A stretch of DNA of 64,000 nt, from positions 132,526-196,525 of the forward strand of contig NZ_SCRH01000030.1 of NCBI RefSeq assembly GCF_004298145.1. Reading direction: 5' to 3'. Made by a program: the position numbers and the translations under genes. This stretch comes from Mycobacterium sp. (GTDB lineage Bacteria > Actinomycetota > Actinomycetes > Mycobacteriales > Mycobacteriaceae). A model generated the notes under the pieces. The model was given only the letters and a program-made list of their open reading frames with translations. It was not told the DNA's origin and searched no databases. Below, piece by piece: positions 18,700 through 27,335 of this stretch. Position 1 is the stretch's first letter, and each line of letters opens with the position of its first letter.

Positions 18700-18719
18700 A
18701 TACCCCGATGGGGTATAAG
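18700..18719 (+). promoter_or_regulatory. RicR autoregulatory operator with overlapping -10 box
   Basis: ATACCCC-GAT-GGGGTAT at 18700-18716 is a perfect 7-3-7 palindrome containing the TACCC-N5-GGGTA core of the mymT site. TATAAG at 18714-18719 overlaps its right edge and is a good -10 for ricR, about 55 bp before the ATG. Binding would block transcription of ricR and possibly influence ilvD. Confidence 0.82.
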
Positions 18720-18774
18720 GTGGGATTGGCGCCACGCGGCGGCAGGTAGGCGTATCGGCAGGGGTGAAATACAG

Positions 18775-19065
18775 ATGGCAAACGAACACGGGTACTCGCA
18801 GCAGAAGGACAATTACGCCAAGCGGCTGCGGCGCATCGAGGGCCAGGTGCGGGGCATCGCCCGGATGATCGAGGAAGACAAGTACTGCATCGACGTGCTG
18901 ACCCAGATCAGCGCCGCCAACAGCGCCTTGCGTTCGGTCGCCCTGAACTTGCTCGACGAGCACCTGAGCCACTGCGTCACCCGCGCGCTCGCCGAGGGAG
19001 GCGACGAGGCCGACACCAAGCTCACCGAGGCCTCCGCCGCCATCGCACGCCTGGTTCGCTCCTGA
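18775..19065 (+). CDS. ricR: Copper-sensing CsoR-family repressor RicR
   Basis: 96 aa, the exact length of Rv0190. The four-helix CsoR fold begins LRRIEGQVRGIARMIEEDKYC. The Cu(I) ligand pattern Cys38, His63, Cys67 (C-x24-H-x3-C) is intact. The ATG at 18775 is chosen on length and homology; a much longer open frame upstream runs antisense to ilvD and is not coding. In M. tuberculosis RicR represses mymT, itself and other copper genes and releases DNA when Cu(I) binds. Here both its own promoter and that of mymT carry matching operators. Confidence 0.95.
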   Translation: MANEHGYSQQKDNYAKRLRRIEGQVRGIARMIEEDKYCIDVLTQISAANSALRSVALNLLDEHLSHCVTRALAEGGDEADTKLTEASAAIARLVRS

Positions 19066-19183
19066 GCGCAGGGCGTGTTGCCACGCCAAGTTGGATGAAC
19101 CGGTAGCCGGTGTGCGTACGGTTAGGGAGCGTGACCCCCGCGGCGTTGCTCGGCCGATTGCGCACACCCAAGCGATAACTGTG

Positions 19184-20419
19184 ATGACTGCCGAAACCAC
19201 CAACGCAGCCGCGCGAACGTGGACGCCACGGATCGCGGCTCAGCTCGCCATCCTCGCGGCCGCGGCCTTCACCTACGTCACCGCCGAGATCCTGCCGGTG
19301 GGTGCGCTGCCGGCGATCTCCCGCAACCTGCACGTCAGCCTGGTCCTGGTCGGGACCCTGCTGTCCTGGTATGCCCTGGTTGCGGCACTGACGACGATTC
19401 CACTGGTGCGCTGGACCGCGCACCTGCCCCGCCGCCGTGTGCTGGTGGCAAGCCTGACCTGCCTGACCGCCTCGCAGCTCATCTCGGCGCTGGCGCCCAA
19501 TTTCGCGGTGCTGGCCGCGGGGCGGGTGCTCTGCGCGCTCACCCACGGCCTGCTGTGGTCGGTCATCGCACCGATCGCGATCCGATTGGTGCCGCCCAGC
19601 CACGCCGGGCGCGCCACCATGTCGATCTACGTCGGCACCAGCCTCGCGCTGGTCGTCGGCAGCCCGCTGACCGCGGCGCTGAGCCTGATGTGGGGCTGGC
19701 GCCTGGCCGTCGTGTGCGTCACCGTCGCGGCCGCCGTCGTCACGGTCGCCGCCCGGCTGATGTTGCCGGAGATGGTGCTCACCGAGGACCAGCTGGCCCA
19801 CGTCGGACCCCGGTCCCGCCATCACCGCAACCCGCGGCTGATCACCGTGAGCGTGCTGGCGATGATCGCGGTCACCGGGCACTTCGTGTCCTACACGTTC
19901 ATCGTCGAGCTCATCCGCAACGTGCTCGGGGTGCGCGGGCCGAATCTGGCCTGGGTGCTGGCCGCCTACGGACTGGCCGGCCTGGTGTCGGTGCCGCTGG
20001 TGGCGCGGCCGCTGGACCATCGGCCCAAGACCGCGGTCATCCTGTGCATGACCGGTTTGACGGCCGCCTTCGTGGTGCTGACCGCGCTGGCTTTCGGCGG
20101 TCGATCCGGCGCGATGACCGCGCTGATCGGCACCGCCGCCATCGTGCTGTGGGGAGCCATGGCCACCGCCGTATCGCCGATGATGCAATCCGCCGCGATG
20201 CGCAACGGGGCCGACGACCCCGACGGGGCGTCGGGGCTTTACGTGACGGCGTTTCAGGTCGGCATCATGGCCGGCTCGCTGGCGGGCGGCCTGCTCTATG
20301 AGCGCAGCGTCACGATGATGCTGATCGCCTCGGCGATCCTGATGGCTGTGGCCTTGGTCGGCATCGCGGCCAACCGGCGGATCCTGGACGTTGCTCCGGC
20401 AAGCTCACGCAATTCATAA
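19184..20419 (+). CDS. Major facilitator superfamily transporter (Rv0191-type)
   Basis: 411 aa with about twelve membrane helices from residue 18 to 400, in the DHA1/arabinose-efflux-like class. The loop after helix 2 contains RWTAHLPRRRVLVAS, the place of the MFS motif A. The ATG at 19184 gives the Rv0191 length; a GTG lies immediately before it. In-frame codons further upstream look non-coding. It begins about 120 bp after ricR on the same strand, so read-through is possible. The substrate is unknown; a drug or metabolite efflux role is only an inference from the family. Confidence 0.85.
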   Translation: MTAETTNAAARTWTPRIAAQLAILAAAAFTYVTAEILPVGALPAISRNLHVSLVLVGTLLSWYALVAALTTIPLVRWTAHLPRRRVLVASLTCLTASQLISALAPNFAVLAAGRVLCALTHGLLWSVIAPIAIRLVPPSHAGRATMSIYVGTSLALVVGSPLTAALSLMWGWRLAVVCVTVAAAVVTVAARLMLPEMVLTEDQLAHVGPRSRHHRNPRLITVSVLAMIAVTGHFVSYTFIVELIRNVLGVRGPNLAWVLAAYGLAGLVSVPLVARPLDHRPKTAVILCMTGLTAAFVVLTALAFGGRSGAMTALIGTAAIVLWGAMATAVSPMMQSAAMRNGADDPDGASGLYVTAFQVGIMAGSLAGGLLYERSVTMMLIASAILMAVALVGIAANRRILDVAPASSRNS

Positions 20420-20536
20420 ACGCCCAGGACATCGGCTAAACCACGGCGGTTTTGGTGTCGCGGCGCACCGTCGATGGCGGTAGCTGGCGTGCCCCCTATG
20501 CCAGACTGTGTCGAGAAGTCGAGTGGAGGTATGCGT

Positions 20537-21595
20537 ATGTCGGGCTGGACGAAAGCCTGGACCGGGAGGGGTTTGTTCGCCGCTCTGAACGGCGCCGGAT
20601 TGGCGATTGTGCTGAGCCTGGCGCTGGTGTTGACCGCGGCTCCCGCACTGGCGGATCCGGACCCGGCTCCGGCCGACCCGGGCGCGGTCGCCGCACCGCC
20701 CGGCCCGCCGGATCCGCTGGCGCCGCCGCCTCCGCCCGACCCGTTGGCGCCGCCATCTCCGCCCGACCCGTTGGCGCCGCCGCCTCCGCCGGACCCGCAG
20801 GCCGCGCCGCCGTGGGCTCCCCCGATGGCGCAACCCGCCGCGGCCTCGGCGGCCGGGCAGAATCCGGCCCCGTTCACCGGCACGGCGCCGTTCGGCCCGC
20901 CGAAGATCCTGCCCGCCAACGGCTCGACGGTGGGTGTTGCCCAGCCGATCATCATCAATTTCCCCGGACGGGTCGACGACTCCGGCGCCGCGGAAGGCGC
21001 CGTGCACATCTCGTCGGCCCCGGCGGTGCCGGGCAAGTTCTATTGGATGACCCCGACCCAGCTGCGCTGGCGGCCGACGAGCTTCTGGCCCGCCCACACC
21101 GCGGTGACGGTCGACGCGGGGGGGACCGTGTCGAGCTTCCGGACCGGAGACACGCTGGTGGCCACGGCCGACGACGCCACGCATCAACTGACGGTCACCC
21201 GCAACGGCACAGTCGAGAAGACGATCCCGATGTCGATGGGCATGTCGGCCGGCAATCACCAAACCCCCAACGGCACTTACTACGTGCAGGAAAAGATGCC
21301 CTCGGTGGTGATGGACTCGTCCACCTATGGGGTTCCGGTCAACTCGACGTACGGCTACAAGGTCACCGTCGAGCAGGCCGTCCGGTTCGACAACGTCGGC
21401 GACTTCGTGCACAGCGCTCCCTGGTCGGTGGACGACCAGGGCAAGCGCGATGTCAGCCACGGCTGCATCAACATCAGCCCTTCGAACGCGAAGTGGTTCT
21501 ACGACAACTTCGGTGCGGGAGACCCGATCATCGTGAAGAACTCCAGCGGCGGCAACTACAAGAAGAACGACGGCTCCGCCGACTGGATGAACTGA
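20537..21595 (+). CDS. L,D-transpeptidase (Rv0192-type)
   Basis: 352 aa from the ATG at 20537, placed 7 nt after GGAGG (20525-20529); an ATG at 20531 would be too close. A signal peptide (about 1-36) ends PALA/DPDP. Residues about 37-90 are a proline-rich repeat built on DPLAPPPPP, with three near-copies. An Ig-like segment follows, then a YkuD catalytic domain (about 215-345) with the active-site cysteine in [10 protein letters not shown]. Such enzymes make 3-3 cross-links in mycobacterial peptidoglycan and are the carbapenem targets; Rv0192 is one of five paralogues. It is followed by a strong hairpin. Confidence 0.9.
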   Translation: MSGWTKAWTGRGLFAALNGAGLAIVLSLALVLTAAPALADPDPAPADPGAVAAPPGPPDPLAPPPPPDPLAPPSPPDPLAPPPPPDPQAAPPWAPPMAQPAAASAAGQNPAPFTGTAPFGPPKILPANGSTVGVAQPIIINFPGRVDDSGAAEGAVHISSAPAVPGKFYWMTPTQLRWRPTSFWPAHTAVTVDAGGTVSSFRTGDTLVATADDATHQLTVTRNGTVEKTIPMSMGMSAGNHQTPNGTYYVQEKMPSVVMDSSTYGVPVNSTYGYKVTVEQAVRFDNVGDFVHSAPWSVDDQGKRDVSHGCINISPSNAKWFYDNFGAGDPIIVKNSSGGNYKKNDGSADWMN

Positions 21596-21639
21596 CCTTC
21601 TGCCGCCAGCGGTCCCCCGCAGGCGGGAGGCACCCCCAG

Positions 21640-21677
21640 CAGAATCGCCCATTCCGTGCCGGAATCGGGCGATTCTG
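21640..21677 (+). terminator. Rho-independent-type hairpin after the L,D-transpeptidase gene
   Basis: CAGAATCGCCC (21640-21650) and ATTCCG pair with CGGAAT and GGGCGATTCTG (21667-21677), giving 17 paired bases, a TGC loop and one bulged C. It begins 44 bp after the stop codon. A further GC-rich palindromic module (GGTCCCCCGCAGGCGGGAGG, 21611-21630) lies just before it. Confidence 0.7.
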
Positions 21678-21724
21678 TGTCTGCTCGCCAGATATCCGCC
21701 GCGTGGGCTTTCGCGGGCCGGGCG

Positions 21725-21744
21725 ATTATGTATAGCATCATATA
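21725..21744 (+). promoter_or_regulatory. Candidate TetR operator (TATG-N8-CATA palindrome)
   Basis: ATTATG-N8-CATATA at 21725-21744 contains the inverted arms TATG and CATA separated by 8 bp and is strikingly AT-rich. It is 25 bp upstream of the TetR start and probably overlaps its promoter. The same arms, spacing and the flanking word AGAC recur upstream of the second TetR gene (63266-63285). Confidence 0.55.
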
Positions 21745-21768
21745 TAGACCTGGCCCTGAGGAGCGGCG

Positions 21769-22383
21769 ATGCGCGGTCCACGTGAACGGATGGTCGTCTC
21801 GGCCGCGCTCCTAATCAGGGAGCGTGGCGCGCATGCGACCGCCATCTCGGACGTCCTCGAGCACAGCGGCGCCCCGCGCGGATCGGCCTACCACTACTTC
21901 CCGGGCGGCCGCACGCAACTGCTCTGCGAGGCGGTGGACTACGCCGGCGACCATGTCGCCGCGATCATCGCCGAGGCCTCCGACGGCCTGCAGCTGATCG
22001 ACACCCTGATCGACCAATACCGTGGGCAGTTGCTCGACAGCGATTTCCGCGCCGGCTGCCCCATCGTGGCCGTGTCCGTGGAGGCGGGCGAGCCGGACAA
22101 CGCCGACCGCATGGCGCCCGTCGTCGAGCGCGCGGCGGCGGTGTTCGACCGCTGGACCGACCTGATCGCACAGCGCTTCATCGCCGACGGGATGGCCCGG
22201 GAACGGGCGGGCGACTTGGCGGTCCTGGCCACCACCGCGCTCGAGGGCGCGATTGTTCTGGCGCGGGTGCGCCGCGACCTGATGCCCCTCGACGTCGTCC
22301 GCCGTCAGGTGCGCGAGCTGCTGTCGGCGACCCCGTCCCACCTGGGGGCCTATCAGGTGACCGGAGAGGATGTCCCGCAATGA
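21769..22383 (+). CDS. TetR-family regulator (Rv0196-type)
   Basis: 204 aa. The N-terminal helix-turn-helix runs from about residue 8 to 50, with recognition segment SGAPRGSAYHYFPGGR. The rest is the ligand-binding domain of the TetR_C_33-like type, including a conserved-looking AGCPIVAVSVE. A GAGGAG ribosome-binding site is 5 nt before the ATG. Its stop overlaps the start of the molybdopterin oxidoreductase gene by 4 nt, so the regulator is translated with its probable target. Closely similar to the TetR encoded at 62427-63107, including the recognition helix. Confidence 0.9.
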   Translation: MRGPRERMVVSAALLIRERGAHATAISDVLEHSGAPRGSAYHYFPGGRTQLLCEAVDYAGDHVAAIIAEASDGLQLIDTLIDQYRGQLLDSDFRAGCPIVAVSVEAGEPDNADRMAPVVERAAAVFDRWTDLIAQRFIADGMARERAGDLAVLATTALEGAIVLARVRRDLMPLDVVRRQVRELLSATPSHLGAYQVTGEDVPQ

Positions 22384-24632
22384 CCGGTGAATGGCAATCC
22401 AGCGCATGCATCCTGTGCGAATGCAACTGCGGCATCGTGGTTCAAGTCGACGATCGCCGGCTGGCCCGCATCCGCGGCGACAAGGCGCACCCGGCATCGC
22501 AGGGCTACACCTGCAACAAAGCGTTGCGGCTGGACCACTATCAGAACAACCGCACCCGGCTGCGGACCCCGCTGCGCCGCCGCGGCGACGGCAGCTACGA
22601 GGAAATCGATTGGGACACCGCGATCGTGGAGATCGCCGAGGGGTTCACACACATTCGCGACACCTACGGCGGGGACAAGATCTTCTACTACGGTGGCGGC
22701 GGGCAGGGCAACCACCTGGGCGGGGCGTACAGCGGCGCCTTCCTGAAGGCGCTGGGCTCGCGCTACCGCTCGAATGCGTTGGCGCAGGAGAAAACCGGTG
22801 AAGCCTGGGTAGACGGGCAGTTGTACGGCGGCCACACCAGGGGCGAGTTCGAGCACACCGAGGTGGCGGTGTTCGTCGGCAAGAACCCGTGGATGTCGCA
22901 GAGCTTTCCGCGCGCCCGGGTGGTGCTCAACGAGATCGCCAAAGATCCGGCCCGGTCGATGATCGTCATCGATCCCGTCGTCACCGACACGGCCAAGATG
23001 TCCGACTTCCACCTGCGCGTGCGGCCCGGTACCGACGCGTGGTGCCTGGCGGCGCTTGCCGCCGTCCTCGTCCAGGAAAACCTATGCGACGAGACGTTTC
23101 TCGCCGAGCGCGTGCGCGGCGCCGACACCGTCCGCGACGCGTTGCGCGAGGTTGCGGTGGCCGACTACGCGCAGCGCTGCGGGGTCGACGAGGAACTGCT
23201 GCGCGCGGCGGCCCGGCGTGTCGGCACCGCCGCGAGCGTGTCGGTCTTCGAGGATCTCGGCGTGCAACAGGCGCCCAACAGCACGCTGTGCTCCTACCTG
23301 AACAAGCTGCTGTGGGTCCTCACCGGCAACTTCGCGAAAAAGGGTGGCCAACACCTGCATTCGTCGTTCGCGCCGCTGTTCGGCCAGTTCTCCGGCCGCA
23401 CACCCGTCACCGGCGCTCCCATCATCTCCGGGCTGGTGCCCAGCAATGTGGTTCCCGAGGAAATCCTGACCGACCACCCGGACCGCTTCCGGGCGATGAT
23501 CGTGGAGAGCAGCAATCCCGCTCATTCACTGGCCAATTCGGCCGCCTGCCGCGAAGCGTTCCAGGCGCTGGAACTGATGGTGGTCATCGACGTCGCGATG
23601 ACCGAGACCGCCAGGCTCGCCCACTACGTGCTACCGGCCGCGTCCCAATTCGAGAAGCCGGAGGCCACCTTCTTCAACCTGGAATTCCCGCACAACACTT
23701 TCCAGCTGCGCCGCCCGCTGCTGGAGCCCCTGCCGGGAACACTGCCCGAGCCCGAGATCTGGGCCCGGCTGGTGCGGGCGCTCGGTGTGGTCGACGACGC
23801 GGAGCTGCGGCCGCTGTCCGACGCCGCCCAGCGCGGACTCCCGGCGTACGCCGAGGCGTTCCTCACCGCCGTTGCGGCCAATCCGACGGTGGCGCAGCTG
23901 CTTCCGTATGTGCTCTACGAGACGCTCGGGCCCACACTGCCGGACGGGCTGCGCGGTGCGGCCGCGCTGTGGGGGCTGGCCCAGAAGACCGCGATGAGCT
24001 ACCCGGACGCCGTGCGGCGCGCCGGTCACGCCGACGGCAACGCGCTGTTCGATGCGATCCTGGACAACCCCTCGGGGGTGACGTTCACCGTCCACAACTA
24101 CGCGGACGACTTCGCGTTGATCAGCCACTCCGACCACAAGATCGCGCTGGAAATCCCGTCGATGCTCGACGAATTGAGGGCGCTGACGCGCGCCCCGTCC
24201 GAGCTGACCACCCCGGATTTCCCGATCGTGCTGTCGGTGGGGGAGCGGCGCGCCTACACCGCCAACGACATCTTCCGCGACCCGTCCTGGCGCAAACGCG
24301 ACGCCGAGGGCGCGCTGCGGGTCAGCGTCGAAGACGCGCAGGCCCTCGGTCTGGTCGACGGACGCCGGGCGCGAATCAGCACCGCGGCCGGCAGCGCCGA
24401 GGCCACCGTCGAGATCACCGAGACCATGCTCGCCGGTCATGCCGCTCTGCCCAACGGTTTTGGGCTCGATTACATCGACGACGACGGCCACACCGTCGTT
24501 CCCGGTGTCGCCCCGAACACGCTCACCTCGACCGAATGGCGCGACCCCTACGCCGGCACGCCGTGGCACAAACACGTGCCGGCGCGCATCGAGGCCGCCC
24601 CGGTGCCCGCCGGCATCAGTTCCAGATCTTGA
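22380..24632 (+). CDS. Molybdopterin-dependent oxidoreductase (Rv0197-type)
   Basis: 750 aa, formate dehydrogenase/DMSO reductase superfamily. A [4Fe-4S] site is formed by Cys10, Cys13, Cys17 and a fourth cysteine near residue 45 (CILCECNCG, YTCNK). Molybdopterin domains follow, and the C-terminal cofactor-binding barrel starts near residue 600 (FPIVLSVGERRAYTANDI). There is no Tat signal, so the enzyme is cytoplasmic. The substrate is unknown. It overlaps the TetR stop by ATGA. Its 3' end overlaps the convergent zmp1 gene by 17 nt. Confidence 0.9.
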   Translation: MTGEWQSSACILCECNCGIVVQVDDRRLARIRGDKAHPASQGYTCNKALRLDHYQNNRTRLRTPLRRRGDGSYEEIDWDTAIVEIAEGFTHIRDTYGGDKIFYYGGGGQGNHLGGAYSGAFLKALGSRYRSNALAQEKTGEAWVDGQLYGGHTRGEFEHTEVAVFVGKNPWMSQSFPRARVVLNEIAKDPARSMIVIDPVVTDTAKMSDFHLRVRPGTDAWCLAALAAVLVQENLCDETFLAERVRGADTVRDALREVAVADYAQRCGVDEELLRAAARRVGTAASVSVFEDLGVQQAPNSTLCSYLNKLLWVLTGNFAKKGGQHLHSSFAPLFGQFSGRTPVTGAPIISGLVPSNVVPEEILTDHPDRFRAMIVESSNPAHSLANSAACREAFQALELMVVIDVAMTETARLAHYVLPAASQFEKPEATFFNLEFPHNTFQLRRPLLEPLPGTLPEPEIWARLVRALGVVDDAELRPLSDAAQRGLPAYAEAFLTAVAANPTVAQLLPYVLYETLGPTLPDGLRGAAALWGLAQKTAMSYPDAVRRAGHADGNALFDAILDNPSGVTFTVHNYADDFALISHSDHKIALEIPSMLDELRALTRAPSELTTPDFPIVLSVGERRAYTANDIFRDPSWRKRDAEGALRVSVEDAQALGLVDGRRARISTAAGSAEATVEITETMLAGHAALPNGFGLDYIDDDGHTVVPGVAPNTLTSTEWRDPYAGTPWHKHVPARIEAAPVPAGISSRS

Positions 24633-26616
24633 CCCGGCTGTGCGGCTCCAGGAACAGCGCACCGGTGTCGGCGCCGTCGAAGGCGTCATAGAACGCGTCC
24701 ATGTTGCGCAGCACGCCATTGCAGCGGAACTCCGGTGGCGAGTGTGGATCCACCGCAAGGCGCCGGATCGCTTCGGCGTCACGGGATTTGGTGCGCCACA
24801 CCTGGGCCCAGCCGTAAAACACGCGCTGCACGCCGGTCAGGCCGTCGATGACGGGAGCGGGCCGCCCGTTCAGCGACAACTGGTAGGCCAGCAGCGCGAT
24901 CGACAACCCGCCCAGATCGCCGATGTTCTCCCCGACGGTGAACGCGCCGTTCACGTGGTGGCCACCCGTTAACCCCCGCGGCGTATACGTGTCGTACTGC
25001 TCGATGAGAGCCCTTGTGCGGGAGCCGAATTCGGTCCGATCGGCATCGGTCCACCAGTCGACCAGGTTTCCGTCACCGTCGTACTTGGCGCCCTGGTCGT
25101 CGAAGCCGTGGCCGATCTCGTGCCCGATCACCGCGCCGATACCGCCGTAGTTGGCGGCGTCGTCGGCCTCGGCGTCGAAGAACGGCGGCTGCAAAATGGC
25201 CGCCGGGAACACGATCTCGTTCATCCCGGGGTTGTAGTACGCGTTGACCGTCTGCGGGGTCATGAACCACTCGTCTTTGTCCACCGGGCCGCCCAGCTTG
25301 GCCAACTCACGGTCGTGGTTGACGGCGTACCCGCGTCGGTAGTTGCCGTAGAGGTCGCTGCGGTCAATCACCAGCGCGGAGTAGTCCCGCCATTTCGCCG
25401 GGTAGCCGACCTTGGCGGTGAACTTATCCAGCTTGGCCAGCGCGCGCTCCCGGGTCCGCGGCGTCATCCACTCCAGGTCGTTGATGCTCATCCGGTAGGC
25501 CGCACGCAGATTGCTCACCAGCTCATCGATGCGGGCCTTGGCGTCGGGCGGGAAATACCGCTGCACGTAAAGCTTTCCGACGGCATCGCCCATCAGGCTC
25601 TCGACCAGCGACACCGCCCGCTTCCACCGGTCCCGGATCTGCTCGGTGCCGGTCAGCCGGCGGCCGTAGAAGTCGAAGTCCGCGGCCACCAGGTCGTCGG
25701 TCAGCCAGGAGGCGCGGGCGCGGATCAGCCGCCACCGCGCCCAGCTCTTCCACACCTCGAGGTCTTCGTTGCGCCACAGCTCGGCGAATGCCCGGATGTA
25801 ATCCGGTTGGCGCACAACGACCTCCGCGAACGCGTCGGCGCCGGTGCCGAGCGCGGCGGCCCAGGCGACCCAGTCGAAGCCCACCGACTCGTCGCGCAAT
25901 TGGTCGAACGTGCGCAGGTTGTAGGTGAGGTCGGCATCGCGGCGTTTGACCACATCCCAGTGCGCCTCGGCGAGTTTGGTCTCCAGCGCGACGATGCGCT
26001 CGGCGGTCCGGGTGTGGGCTTCCAGTTCCCCGGGGGATGCCCCCCGATACACCAGGCCGAACATCCGCGCGATGTGTCCGGGATAGGCCTGAAGCACCTC
26101 GGCGTGCTGCTCGTCGCGGTAGTAGGACTCGTCGGGCAACCCGAGCCCGGACTGGGTGAAGTGCACCAGGTAACGGGCCGAGTTCTTGGCGTCGGTGTCC
26201 ACATACATCCCGACGCCGCCGCCCACGCCGGTGCGCTGCAGGGCGCCCAGGGCGGTGGCCAGCGCGTCCGCATCGACGGCGTCGTCGATCGCCGCCATCT
26301 CGTCGAGCAGCGGCCGCACGCCGCGGTGCTCCACCGTCTTTTCGTCGAGGAAGCTGGCATAGAGGTCGCCGATGCGTTGCGCGTCGGCGTCGGCGGTGGC
26401 CGAACCCTGCTGGCTGGACTCGACGATGAGGTCACGCACCTGCTCCTCGGCGCGGTCGTACAGCTGCCGGAAGGCCCCGTCGGTGGCCCGGTCCGCCGGT
26501 ATCTCGTATTCGGCCAGCCAGCGGCCGTTGACGTGGCCGAACAGGTCGTCTTGGGGGCGGATGCTGTCATCGACAAAGCTCAGGTCGATGCCCGAGCGGA
26601 TGGCCGTATTCGTCAC
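24616..26616 (-). CDS. zmp1: M13-family zinc metallopeptidase Zmp1
   Basis: 666 aa, neprilysin-like. The zinc site is GHEIGHGF at about residue 495, with the third ligand glutamate in ENIGDLGG about 60 residues later; the substrate-binding NAYY motif is at about 442. The GTG at 26616 (reads VTNTAIRSGIDLS) matches the start of the M. tuberculosis enzyme; a longer frame upstream encodes an Arg-rich stretch and is rejected. In M. tuberculosis Zmp1 is exported without a classical signal and affects phagosome maturation. A short GC palindrome (26031-26046) lies inside the coding region at a place where the sequence seems expanded. Confidence 0.93.
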   Translation of the reverse strand: MTNTAIRSGIDLSFVDDSIRPQDDLFGHVNGRWLAEYEIPADRATDGAFRQLYDRAEEQVRDLIVESSQQGSATADADAQRIGDLYASFLDEKTVEHRGVRPLLDEMAAIDDAVDADALATALGALQRTGVGGGVGMYVDTDAKNSARYLVHFTQSGLGLPDESYYRDEQHAEVLQAYPGHIARMFGLVYRGASPGELEAHTRTAERIVALETKLAEAHWDVVKRRDADLTYNLRTFDQLRDESVGFDWVAWAAALGTGADAFAEVVVRQPDYIRAFAELWRNEDLEVWKSWARWRLIRARASWLTDDLVAADFDFYGRRLTGTEQIRDRWKRAVSLVESLMGDAVGKLYVQRYFPPDAKARIDELVSNLRAAYRMSINDLEWMTPRTRERALAKLDKFTAKVGYPAKWRDYSALVIDRSDLYGNYRRGYAVNHDRELAKLGGPVDKDEWFMTPQTVNAYYNPGMNEIVFPAAILQPPFFDAEADDAANYGGIGAVIGHEIGHGFDDQGAKYDGDGNLVDWWTDADRTEFGSRTRALIEQYDTYTPRGLTGGHHVNGAFTVGENIGDLGGLSIALLAYQLSLNGRPAPVIDGLTGVQRVFYGWAQVWRTKSRDAEAIRRLAVDPHSPPEFRCNGVLRNMDAFYDAFDGADTGALFLEPHSRVKIWN

Positions 26617-26657
26617 CCCGCCATCCTTCCATCTTTCCCGGGTGCAACGATCGGGCC

Positions 26658-27335
26658 ATGTCCGAGGGCGAGCGAACCGAGCCAGGAGCCGAAGAAGATT
26701 CCGTTGACGTCGACCCCGACGACGACACGGACTCGAACGCCGACGGCCCCGAATCGGGCCCCGAGTCCGGCGGCGGGATCCTCTCCCATTACGGCGTCGC
26801 CTCAACGGTTCTCGGCGCGCTGTCGGTGGCCGCGGTGGTGCTCGGCGTCTTCATCTGGTCCGGCCACCGCGACCAGATCGCCGAACGCGGCCATCTGAGC
26901 CGCGTCATGCAGACCGCCGCCGAGTGGACGAATGTGCTGATCAACATGAACAGCGCCAACGTCGCCGCCAGCCTGCAGCGGCTGCACGACGGCACGGTCG
27001 GCGAGCTCAACGCCGACTTCGACGCCGCCGTGCAGCCCTACCGGGCTGTGGTGGAGAAACTGCAGTCCAAGAGCATCGGGCGGATCGACGCCGTGGCGAT
27101 CGAAACCGTGCACCGTGACCTGGACCCCCGGCCGGAGGGGGCACGGCCTCCAAGAGAGATAGTGACCACCAAGTTGCCGCCGTTCGCCAGCCGAACCGAT
27201 TCGGTCATGCTGGTCGCCACGTCGGTCAGCGAAAACGTCGGCGCCAAGCCGCAGACTGTGCACTGGAGCCTGCGGCTGGACGTCTCCGACGTGGACGGCA
27301 AGCTGATGATCTCCGGGCTGGCTTCGATCCGATGA
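26658..27335 (+). CDS. omamA: Orphaned Mce-associated membrane protein OmamA
   Basis: 225 aa, Rv0199-type. Residues 1-42 are acidic and disordered (Asp/Glu/Ser/Gly), a membrane helix follows at about 47-68, then a Mam-type outer domain. In M. tuberculosis OmamA stabilises the MceG ATPase and is needed for Mce-dependent cholesterol and fatty-acid import. The segment RPEGARPP (about residues 155-162) corresponds to a GC-rich palindromic insert-like stretch in the DNA at 27122-27150. It overlaps omamB by 4 nt (ATGA). A divergent gap of 41 bp separates it from zmp1. Confidence 0.88.
   Translation: MSEGERTEPGAEEDSVDVDPDDDTDSNADGPESGPESGGGILSHYGVASTVLGALSVAAVVLGVFIWSGHRDQIAERGHLSRVMQTAAEWTNVLINMNSANVAASLQRLHDGTVGELNADFDAAVQPYRAVVEKLQSKSIGRIDAVAIETVHRDLDPRPEGARPPREIVTTKLPPFASRTDSVMLVATSVSENVGAKPQTVHWSLRLDVSDVDGKLMISGLASIR

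Noticed and set aside
17491..18774. Long plus-strand open frame leading into ricR
   Set aside because: It is antisense to ilvD and only reflects high GC; the CsoR family is about 96 aa and the ATG at 18775 fits.
22889..24691. 600-codon second frame in the molybdoenzyme gene
   Set aside because: Shadow frame full of Arg and Gly; the molybdopterin frame has clear motifs throughout.
26617..26805. N-terminal extension of Zmp1
   Set aside because: The added residues are an Arg-rich string antisense to omamA; the GTG at 26616 matches the known start of the family.
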